Positions 1 to 8,313 of a stretch of DNA of 64,000 nt are shown here, one piece after another; position 1 is the stretch's first letter; each line of letters begins with the position of its first letter. The stretch lies in NCBI RefSeq assembly GCF_001434395.1, contig NZ_AZFS01000064.1:54392-118391 (forward strand), read 5' to 3'. The DNA is from Levilactobacillus hammesii DSM 16381. GTDB taxonomy: Bacteria; Bacillota; Bacilli; Lactobacillales; Lactobacillaceae. The translations under genes were made by a program, and so were the position numbers. The notes under the pieces are model-generated. The model made no database searches. It saw only the letters and a list, made by a program, of their open reading frames with translations, and was not told the origin of the DNA.

Positions 1-77
1 TGTCCCACGCTGTAAGCCGATACTCGGCTAACACCGTTGTCACGGCTGCCTGCATCTCTGGCCTCCTCCGGCTACTC
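1..77 (+). repeat. Right part of dispersed structured repeat, module B (copy 1)
   Basis: This is the 3' portion of the module seen complete at 38631-38818 and 43873-44060. It keeps the variable hairpin (AAGCCGA pairing with TCGGCT, about 17-34) and the conserved right end CTGGCCTCCTCCGG. The left half lies outside the window. It is followed after about 60 bases by module A (138-320), the order also implied by the other composite copies. Confidence 0.7.
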
Positions 78-137
78 CACCGTTACGTTGTATTGGATGT
101 TACTGATATTTCAGCATAAACGTCACGGATGATCATC

Positions 138-320
138 TATGTGAGCCGTGAGTGAGCCAAATTTGGGCTCAGCCGTGGGATTTTCCAAGTGGTCTACTTG
201 GAAAATGGTGACTTTGAAACGTGGGTTAGCGGTTCAAAGCAAGGTCCGAGACCGCTCTGTGGCTCGGGCCGTCCTGCCCACCGCGTTCCGGCCCAAATTT
301 GGCGAACGGTAAGGCGGAAT
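138..320 (+). repeat. Dispersed structured repeat, module A (copy 1)
   Basis: A multi-hairpin intergenic element. The outer arms at 156-168 and 291-303 are perfectly complementary (GCCAAATTTGGGC with GCCCAAATTTGGC). An inner hairpin pairs 180-190 with 196-206, followed by a CTTTGAA/TTCAAAG hairpin and a GGTCCGAG/CTCGGGCC hairpin. It ends in GGTAAGGCGG. Homologous copies at 8071-8252 and 54731-54892 have different stem sequences but the same pairing. The element ends directly at the 3' end of the copper ATPase gene, where no ordinary terminator is visible. Confidence 0.8.
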
Positions 321-332
321 CAGAGACCCTCC

Positions 333-2270
333 TTAGGCCATCCGTGTAGTAGAGGCGGGCGTGGTCGTGAGCTTGGTTTTGTTTAAGAGCAGTGAGCTGG
401 CCACGACAGAGAGGGAACTGAACGCCATGCCGAGTCCGGCAAGTTCTGGGCTTAACATCAAGCCGATTCCAGCGAAAATACCAGCAGCGACGGGAATTCC
501 CAGTGTGTTGTAGATGAACGCCCAGAAGAGATTCAATTTGATCCGGTTGAAAGTCTTTTGGCTGAGTTCTAGGGCCCGAACCACATCGAGCAGGTCGTTT
601 TTGACGAGGACGATCCCACCAGATTCAATGGCGATGTCCGTTCCCGAACCCATGGCGATGCCGACGTCCGCGGTAGTCAGGGCGGGGGCGTCGTTAATCC
701 CATCGCCGGCAAAGGCCACGGGACCATCGGCCTGAAGCCGTTTCACGGCAGCGGCCTTATCTGCCGGCAAGACGTCCGCAATGACGGCGTCGATCCCCAC
801 TTGATCGGCAATCGCTTGAGCGACGCGTTGATTATCCCCGGTCAGCATGACCGTCCGCAAACCGCGGTCCTTCAAGGCCGCAATGGCCTCGGCGGAACTG
901 GGTTTAGGGGCATCCTGAATGGCAATCAGACCGATGACGTGATTGTCGCGACCGACGATGACCACGGTCTTAGCTTCGGCTTGGAGCCGATCCATTCGTT
1001 GTTGATCCTGGTCGGTGAGGTGGTAGTCTTCCAAGAGCTTGGCGTTGCCGATAAAGGCGCGTTGGCCGTCAACGGTGGCCTGAACGCCCTTACCCTGGAT
1101 GGCCTGGAAATCGGCTGCGGCGGTTGGCGTTAAGTTCTCGGCCTTGGCTGCGTCTAGAATAGCGGCAGCCAGGGGGTGTTCGGAAGCCACTTCTAAGTTG
1201 GCCGCGAGTTGAAGCACGGTGGCGCGATCGCCCACCACGTCGGTGACTTGGGGATGGCCCTCAGTCAGGGTTCCCGTTTTGTCGAAGACCACCGTTTTAA
1301 TCTTGTTCGCCATTTCTAGGACTTCCCCGTTCTTGATGAGGATACCCATCTTGGCGCTCCGGCCGGTTCCCACCATGAGTGCCGTGGGAGTTGCAATGCC
1401 GAGCGCACAGGGACAGGCAATGATGATGACGGAAACGGCAAATAGCATGGCGTTAACCAGGCTGGCACCCAGCAAGACGTACCAGACGGTGAAGGTCAGG
1501 ATGGCCGCAATCAGGACGGCTGGGACGAAGATATCGGCGACCCGGTCGACGGTCTTTTGAATAGGGGCGTGGCTGGTCTGAGCCTTTTTGACCATGTCTA
1601 CAATCTGGGCCAACAGCGTGTCGTTGCCGACCTTGCTGGCCTTGAACATGAAGGTCCCGGTGCCATTGATGGTGGCGCCAATGACGGCATCACCAGTCTT
1701 TTTGGTGACGGGGAGGCTTTCACCGGTCACCATGGATTCGTCGATGGTTGAGGTACCCTCGATGATGGTACCGTCAACGGCAATCTTCTGCCCAGGTTTA
1801 ACCCGGATGAGGTCACCGACCATCACGTCGCTTAACGGAATCTGAACCAATTCACCGTGGCGCATGACGTCGGCTTCTTTGGCCTGCAGACCGATCAGCT
1901 TTTCCACGGCGCCAGAAGCGGAATGTTTCATCTTCTCCTCGAAGTATTGTCCCAATAGGATAAAGGTAATGACAAACGCGGCGCTTTCAAAGAAGACCGC
2001 TTTACCCGTCACCATGGCGTAGGTGCTGTAAAGGTAGGCCGTAGCCGTTCCGATGGCGACTAGTGTATCCATGTTGGCATGGTGGTGACGAAAGGCGGCC
2101 CAGGCGCTTTGAATGAAGGGCCATGCGGAGACGGCCATGACGCCGGTCGTGAGCAGAAACATGGTCCAGGCGCCACCCGGCAACATGAAGCCAAAGGGTT
2201 TGGCCAGCATTTCCACCAGCATGGGGAGCGAGAGAATTAAGGAGACGATAAACCGATTTTTGATGCTCAT
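333..2270 (-). CDS. Copper-translocating P1B-type ATPase
   Basis: This 645-residue membrane pump probably exports Cu(I) using ATP. The transmembrane CPC motif is near residue 285, the phosphorylation motif DKTGT near residue 330, and TGES and GDGIND motifs are present. It has no N-terminal HMA metal-binding domain and begins almost at the first membrane segment, with a His run (HHH) near residue 60. The chosen ATG at 2270 overlaps the stop of the upstream cupredoxin (ATGA), implying translational coupling. It is the last gene of a three-gene minus-strand operon with two cupredoxins, which may deliver copper in place of the missing HMA domain (inference). CPC suggests CopA-like rather than CopB-like (CPH) selectivity. 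Confidence 0.92.
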   Translation of the reverse strand: MSIKNRFIVSLILSLPMLVEMLAKPFGFMLPGGAWTMFLLTTGVMAVSAWPFIQSAWAAFRHHHANMDTLVAIGTATAYLYSTYAMVTGKAVFFESAAFVITFILLGQYFEEKMKHSASGAVEKLIGLQAKEADVMRHGELVQIPLSDVMVGDLIRVKPGQKIAVDGTIIEGTSTIDESMVTGESLPVTKKTGDAVIGATINGTGTFMFKASKVGNDTLLAQIVDMVKKAQTSHAPIQKTVDRVADIFVPAVLIAAILTFTVWYVLLGASLVNAMLFAVSVIIIACPCALGIATPTALMVGTGRSAKMGILIKNGEVLEMANKIKTVVFDKTGTLTEGHPQVTDVVGDRATVLQLAANLEVASEHPLAAAILDAAKAENLTPTAAADFQAIQGKGVQATVDGQRAFIGNAKLLEDYHLTDQDQQRMDRLQAEAKTVVIVGRDNHVIGLIAIQDAPKPSSAEAIAALKDRGLRTVMLTGDNQRVAQAIADQVGIDAVIADVLPADKAAAVKRLQADGPVAFAGDGINDAPALTTADVGIAMGSGTDIAIESGGIVLVKNDLLDVVRALELSQKTFNRIKLNLFWAFIYNTLGIPVAAGIFAGIGLMLSPELAGLGMAFSSLSVVASSLLLNKTKLTTTPASTTRMA

Positions 2271-2548
2271 GGTGCCACCACGATCTTCCCGTGGGCCATG
2301 TTCATGCCGCAACTAAACGTGTGCTCACCAGCGGTGGTGGTGTCAATGGTCACAGCCTGCGGATCGCCCAGTGGTAGATCCGTGAAGACGTTGAAGTCGG
2401 GAATCTGAACCTGATCCAGACAGCCAGCGTCGCTGATGCGGTTGAAGGTAAGCGTTGCGGGAACGCCCTGTTTGAGGGTCACCGTGTTGGGGTGGTAGCC
2501 GCCGTCGACCATGATTTCAACGTGTTGCGTGTTTTCTACTTTTGCCAT
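2267..2548 (-). CDS. Small cupredoxin-domain copper-binding protein
   Basis: A 93-residue protein with no signal peptide or membrane segment, so probably cytoplasmic. It carries a cupredoxin fold signature: a Cys in DAGCLDQ and a C-terminal CGMNMAHG segment supplying Cys, Met and His ligands. It closely resembles the membrane-anchored protein encoded just upstream, suggesting duplication. It overlaps the ATPase start by 4 bp. A role handing copper to the ATPase is inferred from context. The RBS is GGAGG before the ATG at 2548. Confidence 0.85.
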   Translation of the reverse strand: MAKVENTQHVEIMVDGGYHPNTVTLKQGVPATLTFNRISDAGCLDQVQIPDFNVFTDLPLGDPQAVTIDTTTAGEHTFSCGMNMAHGKIVVAP

Positions 2549-2583
2549 AGGATAACCTCCATTTTTTAATCAGTACCGATTAT

Positions 2584-2958
2584 TTACTTGATGATGACCT
2601 TACCGTGAAACATGTTCATCCCGCAGGCGTAGTCGTACTCGCCGGATTTACTGGTATCGATGTCAATCGCGTGGTTCTCGTTCTTAGGTAAGAATTCGTT
2701 GATCCCGAAGTCGGGGAAGACCACTTGTTCCAAACAACTGGAGGGGTCCTTGCGATTGAAGGTGATCTGGGCGGGAACGCCCCGCTTTAACACGACGGTG
2801 CTGGGCGAGTAGCCGCCGTTCACGGCAACGTCCACGTCCTGCTTATCCGTCGTCACCATGTCGGCGGTGACGGCCGCAGTTGTGTGTTTGCCGAAGAACC
2901 ACCAGACGATGAAGCTAATCGCGGCCGCAGCCACGAGGGTAACTATTAATTTAGCCAT
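2584..2958 (-). CDS. Membrane-anchored cupredoxin-domain protein
   Basis: A 124-residue protein with an N-terminal hydrophobic segment (residues 3-22) and then a cupredoxin domain ending in CGMNMFHG. A Cys in SSCLEQ and the CGMNM Cys, Met and His are the likely copper ligands. It is the first gene of the copper operon, 36 bp upstream of its shorter paralogue, and lies just behind the CopY-type operators at 2987-3035. It would probably face the outside of the membrane, binding or relaying copper (inference). Confidence 0.87.
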   Translation of the reverse strand: MAKLIVTLVAAAAISFIVWWFFGKHTTAAVTADMVTTDKQDVDVAVNGGYSPSTVVLKRGVPAQITFNRKDPSSCLEQVVFPDFGINEFLPKNENHAIDIDTSKSGEYDYACGMNMFHGKVIIK

Positions 2959-2986
2959 AGGAAGACACTCACTTTCTCTTTGTGTT

Positions 2987-3035
2987 TACAAATGTAGTCG
3001 ATGTAAATAGCTTAAGACTATCGTTTACATTTGTC
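2987..3035 (-). promoter_or_regulatory. Tandem CopY-type cop boxes in the copper operon promoter
   Basis: TACAAATGTA at 2987-2996 matches the cop-box consensus TACAnnTGTA. A second site at 3026-3035 (TACATTTGTC) matches with one change. The pair sits directly upstream of the first cupredoxin gene. CopY-family repressors release such sites when copper is high. No copY gene is present in this window, so the regulator must be encoded elsewhere. Confidence 0.8.
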
Positions 3036-3080
3036 AACGTAAAATGCGCAGTGGGGGTCACCTTTTCTAATGAAGACACG

Positions 3081-3120
3081 TAAAAAGGCCGCCGTCACGG
3101 GGATAGTGACGACGACCTTT
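3081..3120 (-). terminator. Rho-independent terminator after the response regulator
   Basis: The inverted repeat AAAGGCCGCCGTCAC...GACGACGACCTTT lies 37 bp past the response-regulator stop. On the minus strand it reads as a GC-rich hairpin followed by CCTTTTTAC. Confidence 0.8.
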
Positions 3121-3156
3121 AAATGTCAATCATGGCAAAAAAACTAGGACCAGTAG

Positions 3157-3987
3157 CTAGACCTCTTGTACCAGGCCGTCAAAGAAACGCTTGAGTGACG
3201 TCTTACCGCGGGTGCTGCGTTCACCCTCCAGGTAGAGCATCTCACTGCGCACGTTTTTGTATTCGTACAGCGTATTGGCATATTCCACCACAATTTCGTC
3301 GCCCATATCGTCCAGGCATAAGTGGGCCAGGTTGGTCAGTCCCGTCTTAATCGCCCGGCGCACCCGTTGGAAGACAATCTTCTTTTCGCGGTCGTCAATG
3401 TGGTAGGCCACGTTGAAGTCGATCTCGCGGAAGCTCAGTTGTTGATCGAGCATAATCTGGGTGATGGCGAGGATGTCGGCCGATCCGGCTTCGGAGGTGA
3501 TTCCCAGGAAACGCAGGATTGAGAGAATCTTGGCCTTTTCCGCCTGGTGGGGGTCAACGGCGGGCTTGGTAACCGTCACGCCGCCGACCAGGGATTGAAT
3601 GTCGTTGAGTTTGGCGGCCATCTGAATATTCTGCGCCACCTTCTCCACCACCGTTTTGACCTCAATCAGGTTGATGGGTTTATCGATAAAGAATTCGATA
3701 CCGGCCTGATAGGCCTCGGCGCGCAGGTCGGCGTCCTTGACCTGCGAGATCATGATGAACCGCAATTTGGGATGGAGGGCCTTTAGTTTTTTGACCAATT
3801 CGATGCCGGACATGCCCGGCATGAGGAGATCAACCAGGACAATGTCAACGTCAAGGAGCATGACGTCGGCGATGGCCTTGGGTGCGGCTGGCGCGGACCC
3901 CACAACGCTGTTCGTGGGGTCCTGTTCCAGGATTCGGCGGAGCATCATAGGAATGGCGGGGTCGTCGTCGACAATGTAGAAATTCAT
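3157..3987 (-). CDS. GlnL/YcbB-like response regulator
   Basis: A 276-residue response regulator. The N-terminal receiver has the acidic cluster DDD at 7-9 and the likely phospho-accepting Asp53 (VDLLMPG), with a conserved Lys in FFIDKP. The C-terminal half resembles the YcbB-type DNA-binding domain of Bacillus GlnL rather than an OmpR or NarL domain. Its start overlaps the upstream sensor kinase stop by 4 bp. In Bacillus the GlnK-GlnL pair responds to glutamine and controls glutamine uptake and glutaminase. Here it lies beside arcB-arcC, so a nitrogen-related target is plausible but unproven. Confidence 0.85.
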   Translation of the reverse strand: MNFYIVDDDPAIPMMLRRILEQDPTNSVVGSAPAAPKAIADVMLLDVDIVLVDLLMPGMSGIELVKKLKALHPKLRFIMISQVKDADLRAEAYQAGIEFFIDKPINLIEVKTVVEKVAQNIQMAAKLNDIQSLVGGVTVTKPAVDPHQAEKAKILSILRFLGITSEAGSADILAITQIMLDQQLSFREIDFNVAYHIDDREKKIVFQRVRRAIKTGLTNLAHLCLDDMGDEIVVEYANTLYEYKNVRSEMLYLEGERSTRGKTSLKRFFDGLVQEV

Positions 3988-5282
3988 TGGGTGGCCTCCT
4001 GAGTTAAGCGTTGTTTGCTGAGGGTAATGTCAAAATTCGTGCCTTTGCCGGGGGTCGATTCAACCTGAATATCACCGTCAAACTGTTCCTGGACGATGAT
4101 TTTAACGTGGGAAAGGCCGATGCCGCGGTAGACATTGCCGGTGGTCTCATCGAACTTCGTGCTAAATCCAGGCTGGAAGATCATGGCTTGCGTATCGGCA
4201 TCCATACCACTGCCGTTGTCACTCACCGTGATGATCACGTTGGGACCGGCGTCGGCCACGGTGATGCGAATGTAGCCTTGGGCTTGATCCAACAGGGCAT
4301 CGGCGCTGTTGAAGATGAGATTAGAGAGAATCGAAACCACGTAGTAGTGATTGGGAATGACCAGATCCACGTGACTATGGGTGTCGATGACGATGCCGCG
4401 CTGTTCTTCCTTCAGGGCTTCGCGGATGTAACGAGTGGTGACTTTGAGAATGTCTGCCAGTTGCATGGGGGTGGCCTGATCGTTGCCGAAATAACTGCCG
4501 AGACCACAGATCACGTTTTGATAGTCCTTCTTGATTTCGTGGACGTCGCGGGCGATGTTTAAGGCCATCTCCTGTTCTGCTGGCGTGGCGTTGGCGTCTT
4601 GGAGATGTTTGTTCAGCAGGTAGGCGTTTTTCATCACGTTCTCGATTTCCGTGATGTTCTTGCGCATGAAGTAGACCTCGCTTTTGACGACGGAGGCCAC
4701 CCAGATGAAGTGGTAGTACTGCTGCTCGTGATCCTCGTCGCGGACAAGCAGGGTGAAGTGATGGTAGAGAAAGGCCAATCCGCAACTGATCAGACTACGC
4801 AGCAGGGCCGTCACGAAGAGTAGCTGAAATAGTCGGTAGTGGTAGTTGGTGAAGCCCGTCAAAATGCTGACTTCCAGGAGATTAGCCAGGTAGTCGCAGA
4901 CGATGATGCTGAGCAGAAAGGAGCTGTTGTTGCGCTGGCCCTTTCGCCAGTAGATGATGTAGAAAAGCAGGCCGTAACACACGTAGAAGGCCATATCGGC
5001 AATGACATAGCGGACGTTATCGGTGCGGCTGACGTCATTGCTGATGAAGAGCAGAATTCCCCGAAAGATGGGCGAGGCCAGCGCAATGGCGAGGGTGATG
5101 TAGATTGGGTTCAGATCGGCATTGAAGTACAGAAAGATTGGCAGTAGCAGGACGGAGAGCGTCAGGATGAAGCCGGGCGTGTAGGCGGTGAAGTTGACCT
5201 GTGAGGCCAGAGCGATGCAGATGGCCGCAATCAGGATGCGGCGGTAGCGTTCGTGACTAATGAAGCGGGATTGTTTCAGCAT
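3984..5282 (-). CDS. GlnK/YcbA-like sensor histidine kinase
   Basis: A 432-residue sensor with about five or six N-terminal membrane segments (to about residue 200). A dimerisation/phospho-acceptor helix carries HEIKKDYQN, an HATPase_c domain has an N-box (NLIFNSADALL), and the G-boxes are DNGSGMD and GIGLSHV. The HEIK-type H-box is typical of the GlnK/SpoB-like class rather than ordinary HisKA. The ATG at 5282 is preferred because TAGGAG lies just upstream. It is translationally coupled to the response regulator. The ligand cannot be read from sequence; glutamine is the known signal of the Bacillus homologue. Confidence 0.85.
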   Translation of the reverse strand: MLKQSRFISHERYRRILIAAICIALASQVNFTAYTPGFILTLSVLLLPIFLYFNADLNPIYITLAIALASPIFRGILLFISNDVSRTDNVRYVIADMAFYVCYGLLFYIIYWRKGQRNNSSFLLSIIVCDYLANLLEVSILTGFTNYHYRLFQLLFVTALLRSLISCGLAFLYHHFTLLVRDEDHEQQYYHFIWVASVVKSEVYFMRKNITEIENVMKNAYLLNKHLQDANATPAEQEMALNIARDVHEIKKDYQNVICGLGSYFGNDQATPMQLADILKVTTRYIREALKEEQRGIVIDTHSHVDLVIPNHYYVVSILSNLIFNSADALLDQAQGYIRITVADAGPNVIITVSDNGSGMDADTQAMIFQPGFSTKFDETTGNVYRGIGLSHVKIIVQEQFDGDIQVESTPGKGTNFDITLSKQRLTQEATQ

Positions 5283-5343
5283 GTGCGAAATAACTCCTAT
5301 CTTATGTGTTAACGGACGTTGCAATATGTAGATGATAACAGGT

Positions 5344-5796
5344 GGTGTAACTGGGTCACCTGCGGCTGCCAGAGATTCCGGTTACATGGACTTCTAAAAT
5401 TAAGAGGTCGCCCAATGTGCCCATTGCTTTAGCGGGCATTTGGCTTCGGTAGTGTTGACCATCAGGTTTACAGATGACGTTTTTAACGATTATCTACAAT
5501 GCCAATAGTTACTGATGTTGTTATCTTGAGTCGTACCTCCCATGATTTTTTTAGGCGTGGAACATGGTTTTTAAACGCGTCACAGATTTGACCGTGACGC
5601 GTCTGGGAAAAACAGTAGCCAAGCGTTACAGGACGTAAAAGCTGATTAGACAAGGATCTTGAGCCCAACCGACAATCAGTCAGCGACCCCGCCAATATAA
5701 TTTTTTAATTATTTGGGGCACACCTTGAAGCTCTGTGAAGTTTTACGAAACCGATTACATATACTGTCATTGTAAATAACAAAGGAGGAATTAACA
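5344..5796. other. Intergenic region with repeat remnant, hairpin and arcB promoter
   Basis: 5355-5475 holds a decayed copy of repeat module B: its left end CACCTGCGGCTGCCAGAGATTCCGG is recognisable at 5357-5381, and a tail-like GACCATCAGGTTTA near 5457. At 5575-5602 there is a perfect 8-bp stem (ACGCGTCA...TGACGCGT) with no T tract. The likely arcB -10 is TATACT (5760-5765), preceded by ACCGATTACAT (5750-5760). A related half-site lies in the palindrome at 40585-40602. No good -35 is visible, which would fit an activator-dependent promoter. No gene is supported here. Confidence 0.5.
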
Positions 5797-6795
5797 ATGT
5801 ACAATTTGCGGAATCGGAGTTTTCTCACTTTACTGGACTACACCCCTAAGGAAATGGGCTTCTTGTTACAACTGGCTGAAGACTTAAAGAAAGCCAAGTA
5901 TGCGGGCACGGAACAGCAAAAATTAAAGGGTAAAAACATCGCCCTGATTTTTGAAAAGAACTCAACGCGGACCCGTTGTGCATTCGAAGTGGGGGCCTAC
6001 GATCAAGGGGCCCACGTGACCTACCTCGGACCTTCCGGCACACAAATGGGCAAGAAGGAATCGGCCAAGGATACGGCGCGGGTATTGGGTGGCATGTTTG
6101 ACGGTATCGAATACCGGGGCTTCTCCCAACGGACCGTGGAAACCCTGGCGGAATACTCGGGCGTGCCCGTTTGGAATGGGCTGACCGACGAAGACCATCC
6201 GACGCAAGTGTTGGCAGACTTTTTAACGGCCAAGGAAATCCTCAAGAAACCCTATGACGAAATCCACTTTACATACGTGGGGGATGGTCGGAACAACGTG
6301 GCCAACGCCTTGATGATCGGCGCGGCCATCATGGGGATGACGTATCACCTGGTCTGCCCAAAGGAATTAAACCCAACGCCGGAACTGCTGGCTAAGGTGG
6401 ATGCGATTGCTGAACAGACTGGCGCCACCATCTTCATTACCGATGACGTGGATGAAGGCGTCAAGGGGTCCGATGTGCTCTACACCGACGTTTGGGTATC
6501 CATGGGGGAACCCGATGACGTGTGGACGGAACGAATTCAACTACTCTCTCCGTACCGGATCACGGCCGAAATGATGGCGAAGACGGGCAATCCAAACTGT
6601 ATCTTTGAGCACTGCCTGCCATCCTTCCATGACACGGCAACCAAGGTGGGTAAGGAAATCGAAGAGAAATTTGGCCTGACCGAAATGGAAGTTACCGATG
6701 AAGTCTTCGAGAGTGATGCGTCCGTGGTCTTCCAGGAAGCTGAAAACCGGATGCACACCATCAAGGCGGTCATGGTGGCGACCTTAGGCGAATAG
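5797..6795 (+). CDS. arcB: Ornithine carbamoyltransferase, catabolic
   Basis: A 332-residue cytosolic enzyme interconverting citrulline plus phosphate with ornithine plus carbamoyl phosphate. It has the carbamoyl phosphate motif STRTR (about residue 56), the HPTQ motif, the ornithine loop VSMGEP and the HCLP catalytic motif. Length and sequence fit the catabolic ArcB class. A strong RBS (AAAGGAGG) precedes the ATG. It is followed 14 bp later by carbamate kinase, so the pair converts citrulline to ornithine, ATP, CO2 and ammonia. No arcA lies next to it; arginine deiminase is either elsewhere or absent. Confidence 0.95.
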   Translation: MYNLRNRSFLTLLDYTPKEMGFLLQLAEDLKKAKYAGTEQQKLKGKNIALIFEKNSTRTRCAFEVGAYDQGAHVTYLGPSGTQMGKKESAKDTARVLGGMFDGIEYRGFSQRTVETLAEYSGVPVWNGLTDEDHPTQVLADFLTAKEILKKPYDEIHFTYVGDGRNNVANALMIGAAIMGMTYHLVCPKELNPTPELLAKVDAIAEQTGATIFITDDVDEGVKGSDVLYTDVWVSMGEPDDVWTERIQLLSPYRITAEMMAKTGNPNCIFEHCLPSFHDTATKVGKEIEEKFGLTEMEVTDEVFESDASVVFQEAENRMHTIKAVMVATLGE

Positions 6796-6809
6796 CGGAG
6801 GACGAGCGA

Positions 6810-7736
6810 ATGGCAAAAATTGTTGTGGCTCTGGGCGGAAACGCTCTAGGCAAATCACCAGAAGAACAGTTGGAACTCGTGAAACATACGGCCACTTCTT
6901 TGATCGGACTGGTTGAAGCCGGCCATAAGGTGGTCATCAGCCACGGTAACGGTCCGCAAGTCGGGGCCATTAACCTGGGGATGAATTACGCGGCGGAACA
7001 CGGTCAGACAGCGGCCTTTCCATTTCCGGAGTGTGGGGCCATGAGCCAGGGCTACATCGGCTACCACCTCCAACAGAGCCTGCAAAACGAGCTCCATCGG
7101 CGCGGTATTACCAAGGATGTGGCTTCAGTTGTGACGCAGGTCGAGGTCGACGAGAGCGATGCGGCTTTCCAACATCCCACGAAGCCGGTCGGGGCGTTCT
7201 ACAGTAAGGAAGATGCCGACCGTATCGTGGCGGAGAAGGGGTACACCTTTGTGGAGGATGCCGGGCGCGGCTATCGGCAGGTGGTGCCATCTCCACAGCC
7301 CAAGTCGATCATTGAACTGAAAAGTATCAACGATTTGATTGAAAATGACAATCTGGTCATCGCTGGCGGCGGTGGCGGGGTGCCCGTCGTCAAGACGCCA
7401 GCCGGCCTGAAAGGTGTGCCGGCCGTGATTGACAAAGACCGATCCAGCGCACTATTGGCGGCCAACATTGCGGCGGAGCAACTCATTATTCTGACGGCGG
7501 TTGACGCGGTGTACGCTAACTACGGCTCGCCGGATGAAGATGTGTTGCGTGAACTGACGGCCGATGAAGCGAAACGTTACATCGACGAGGGGCAATTTGC
7601 TCCCGGCAGTATGTTACCGAAGATCGAAGCCTGCTTAGACTTCGTGGCCTCGGGTGCTAACCGGACGGCATTGATCACCTCGCTAGACCGTCTCGACGAC
7701 GCCTTAGCGGGTAAGGTCGGCACCTTGATTAAATAA
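6810..7736 (+). CDS. arcC: Carbamate kinase
   Basis: A 308-residue amino-acid kinase family member that transfers phosphate from carbamoyl phosphate to ADP. Family features are the N-terminal [15 protein letters not shown], the GGGGGVPV loop (about residue 187) and a C-terminal GSMLPKIEA helix. It follows arcB by 14 bp and is surely co-transcribed. A second, divergent carbamate kinase serves the ureide operon at 51637. A weak terminator-like hairpin follows. Confidence 0.95.
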   Translation: MAKIVVALGGNALGKSPEEQLELVKHTATSLIGLVEAGHKVVISHGNGPQVGAINLGMNYAAEHGQTAAFPFPECGAMSQGYIGYHLQQSLQNELHRRGITKDVASVVTQVEVDESDAAFQHPTKPVGAFYSKEDADRIVAEKGYTFVEDAGRGYRQVVPSPQPKSIIELKSINDLIENDNLVIAGGGGGVPVVKTPAGLKGVPAVIDKDRSSALLAANIAAEQLIILTAVDAVYANYGSPDEDVLRELTADEAKRYIDEGQFAPGSMLPKIEACLDFVASGANRTALITSLDRLDDALAGKVGTLIK

Positions 7737-7845
7737 CGTTAAACCGGTTACGACAGACCGTGATCAGCGCTATGCCGTTGAAAATCTACTACCCAAGCCA
7801 GTGACATCAGATAAACGCGTACGCATAGGCTGGTCATACACATAG

Positions 7846-7897
7846 AGCGTGGTCCAAAGGATGTTGGCGTGACACCCGTTCTTGGGCCACGCTTTGT
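7846..7897 (+). terminator. Terminator-like hairpin after arcC
   Basis: AGCGTGGTCCAAAG pairs with CTTGGGCCACGCT around a roughly 24-base loop, followed by only a short T-rich stretch (TTTGTC). It may allow partial read-through toward the transporter gene. Confidence 0.55.
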
Positions 7898-7911
7898 CAT
7901 GGAAACTGACA

Positions 7912-8252
7912 TGCTGGTCGCCTTACCGATTGGCGTATAGGGGCAGAAACGGTGTGGACACAACTTGAATCCTCGAGAAGCACGAGTCGTCAAGCTTGGT
8001 CGTGAGGTTCCCAGTACATGCGCGTCTGTCTTGGCGATTTAAAAAATGCTGCCAAGTTTCGCTGTGTCAGCCGTGAAGGTGGAAGAAATCAGCTCAGCCG
8101 TGGAAATTGTCTTAACGGCGGGGTAGGCCGTTTAGACAATTGGTGACTTTGAAACCCGATTTCGGGGGTTCAAAGCAAGCTGAGAGACCGCTTTTTGGCT
8201 CTCGGCGTCCGTCCACCGCGTTCCAGTTGATTTCTTCCACCTGGTAAGGCGC
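7912..8252. repeat. Dispersed structured repeat, complete copy with inverted GGTAAGGCG ends
   Basis: It begins TGCTGGTCGCCTTACC (7912-7927), identical to 43855-43870, and ends GGTAAGGCG (8243-8251), so its termini are inverted. Module A occupies 8071-8252. Its outer arms 8078-8094 and 8225-8241 and its inner arms 8105-8119 and 8127-8141 pair well, although their sequences differ completely from those at 156-303. The loops GGTGACTTTGAAAC, AGACCGCT and CACCGCGTTCC are conserved. The left 140 bases have no recognisable module B. It lies in the arcC-transporter gap. Confidence 0.8.
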
Positions 8253-8313
8253 GGTTTAAAAACACATGTAACCGTTTAAAGCAGAAGTCAAATAAGAGTT
8301 AAGGGGTGGCAAA

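Noticed and set aside
5483-5695. Minus-strand frame of 70 codons between the kinase and arcB
   Set aside because: No family resemblance; it covers a hairpin and repeat remnants.
5797-6795. Putrescine carbamoyltransferase instead of ornithine carbamoyltransferase
   Set aside because: The VSMGEP ornithine loop and ArcB-type sequence are present, and no agmatine deiminase or putrescine antiporter is next to it.
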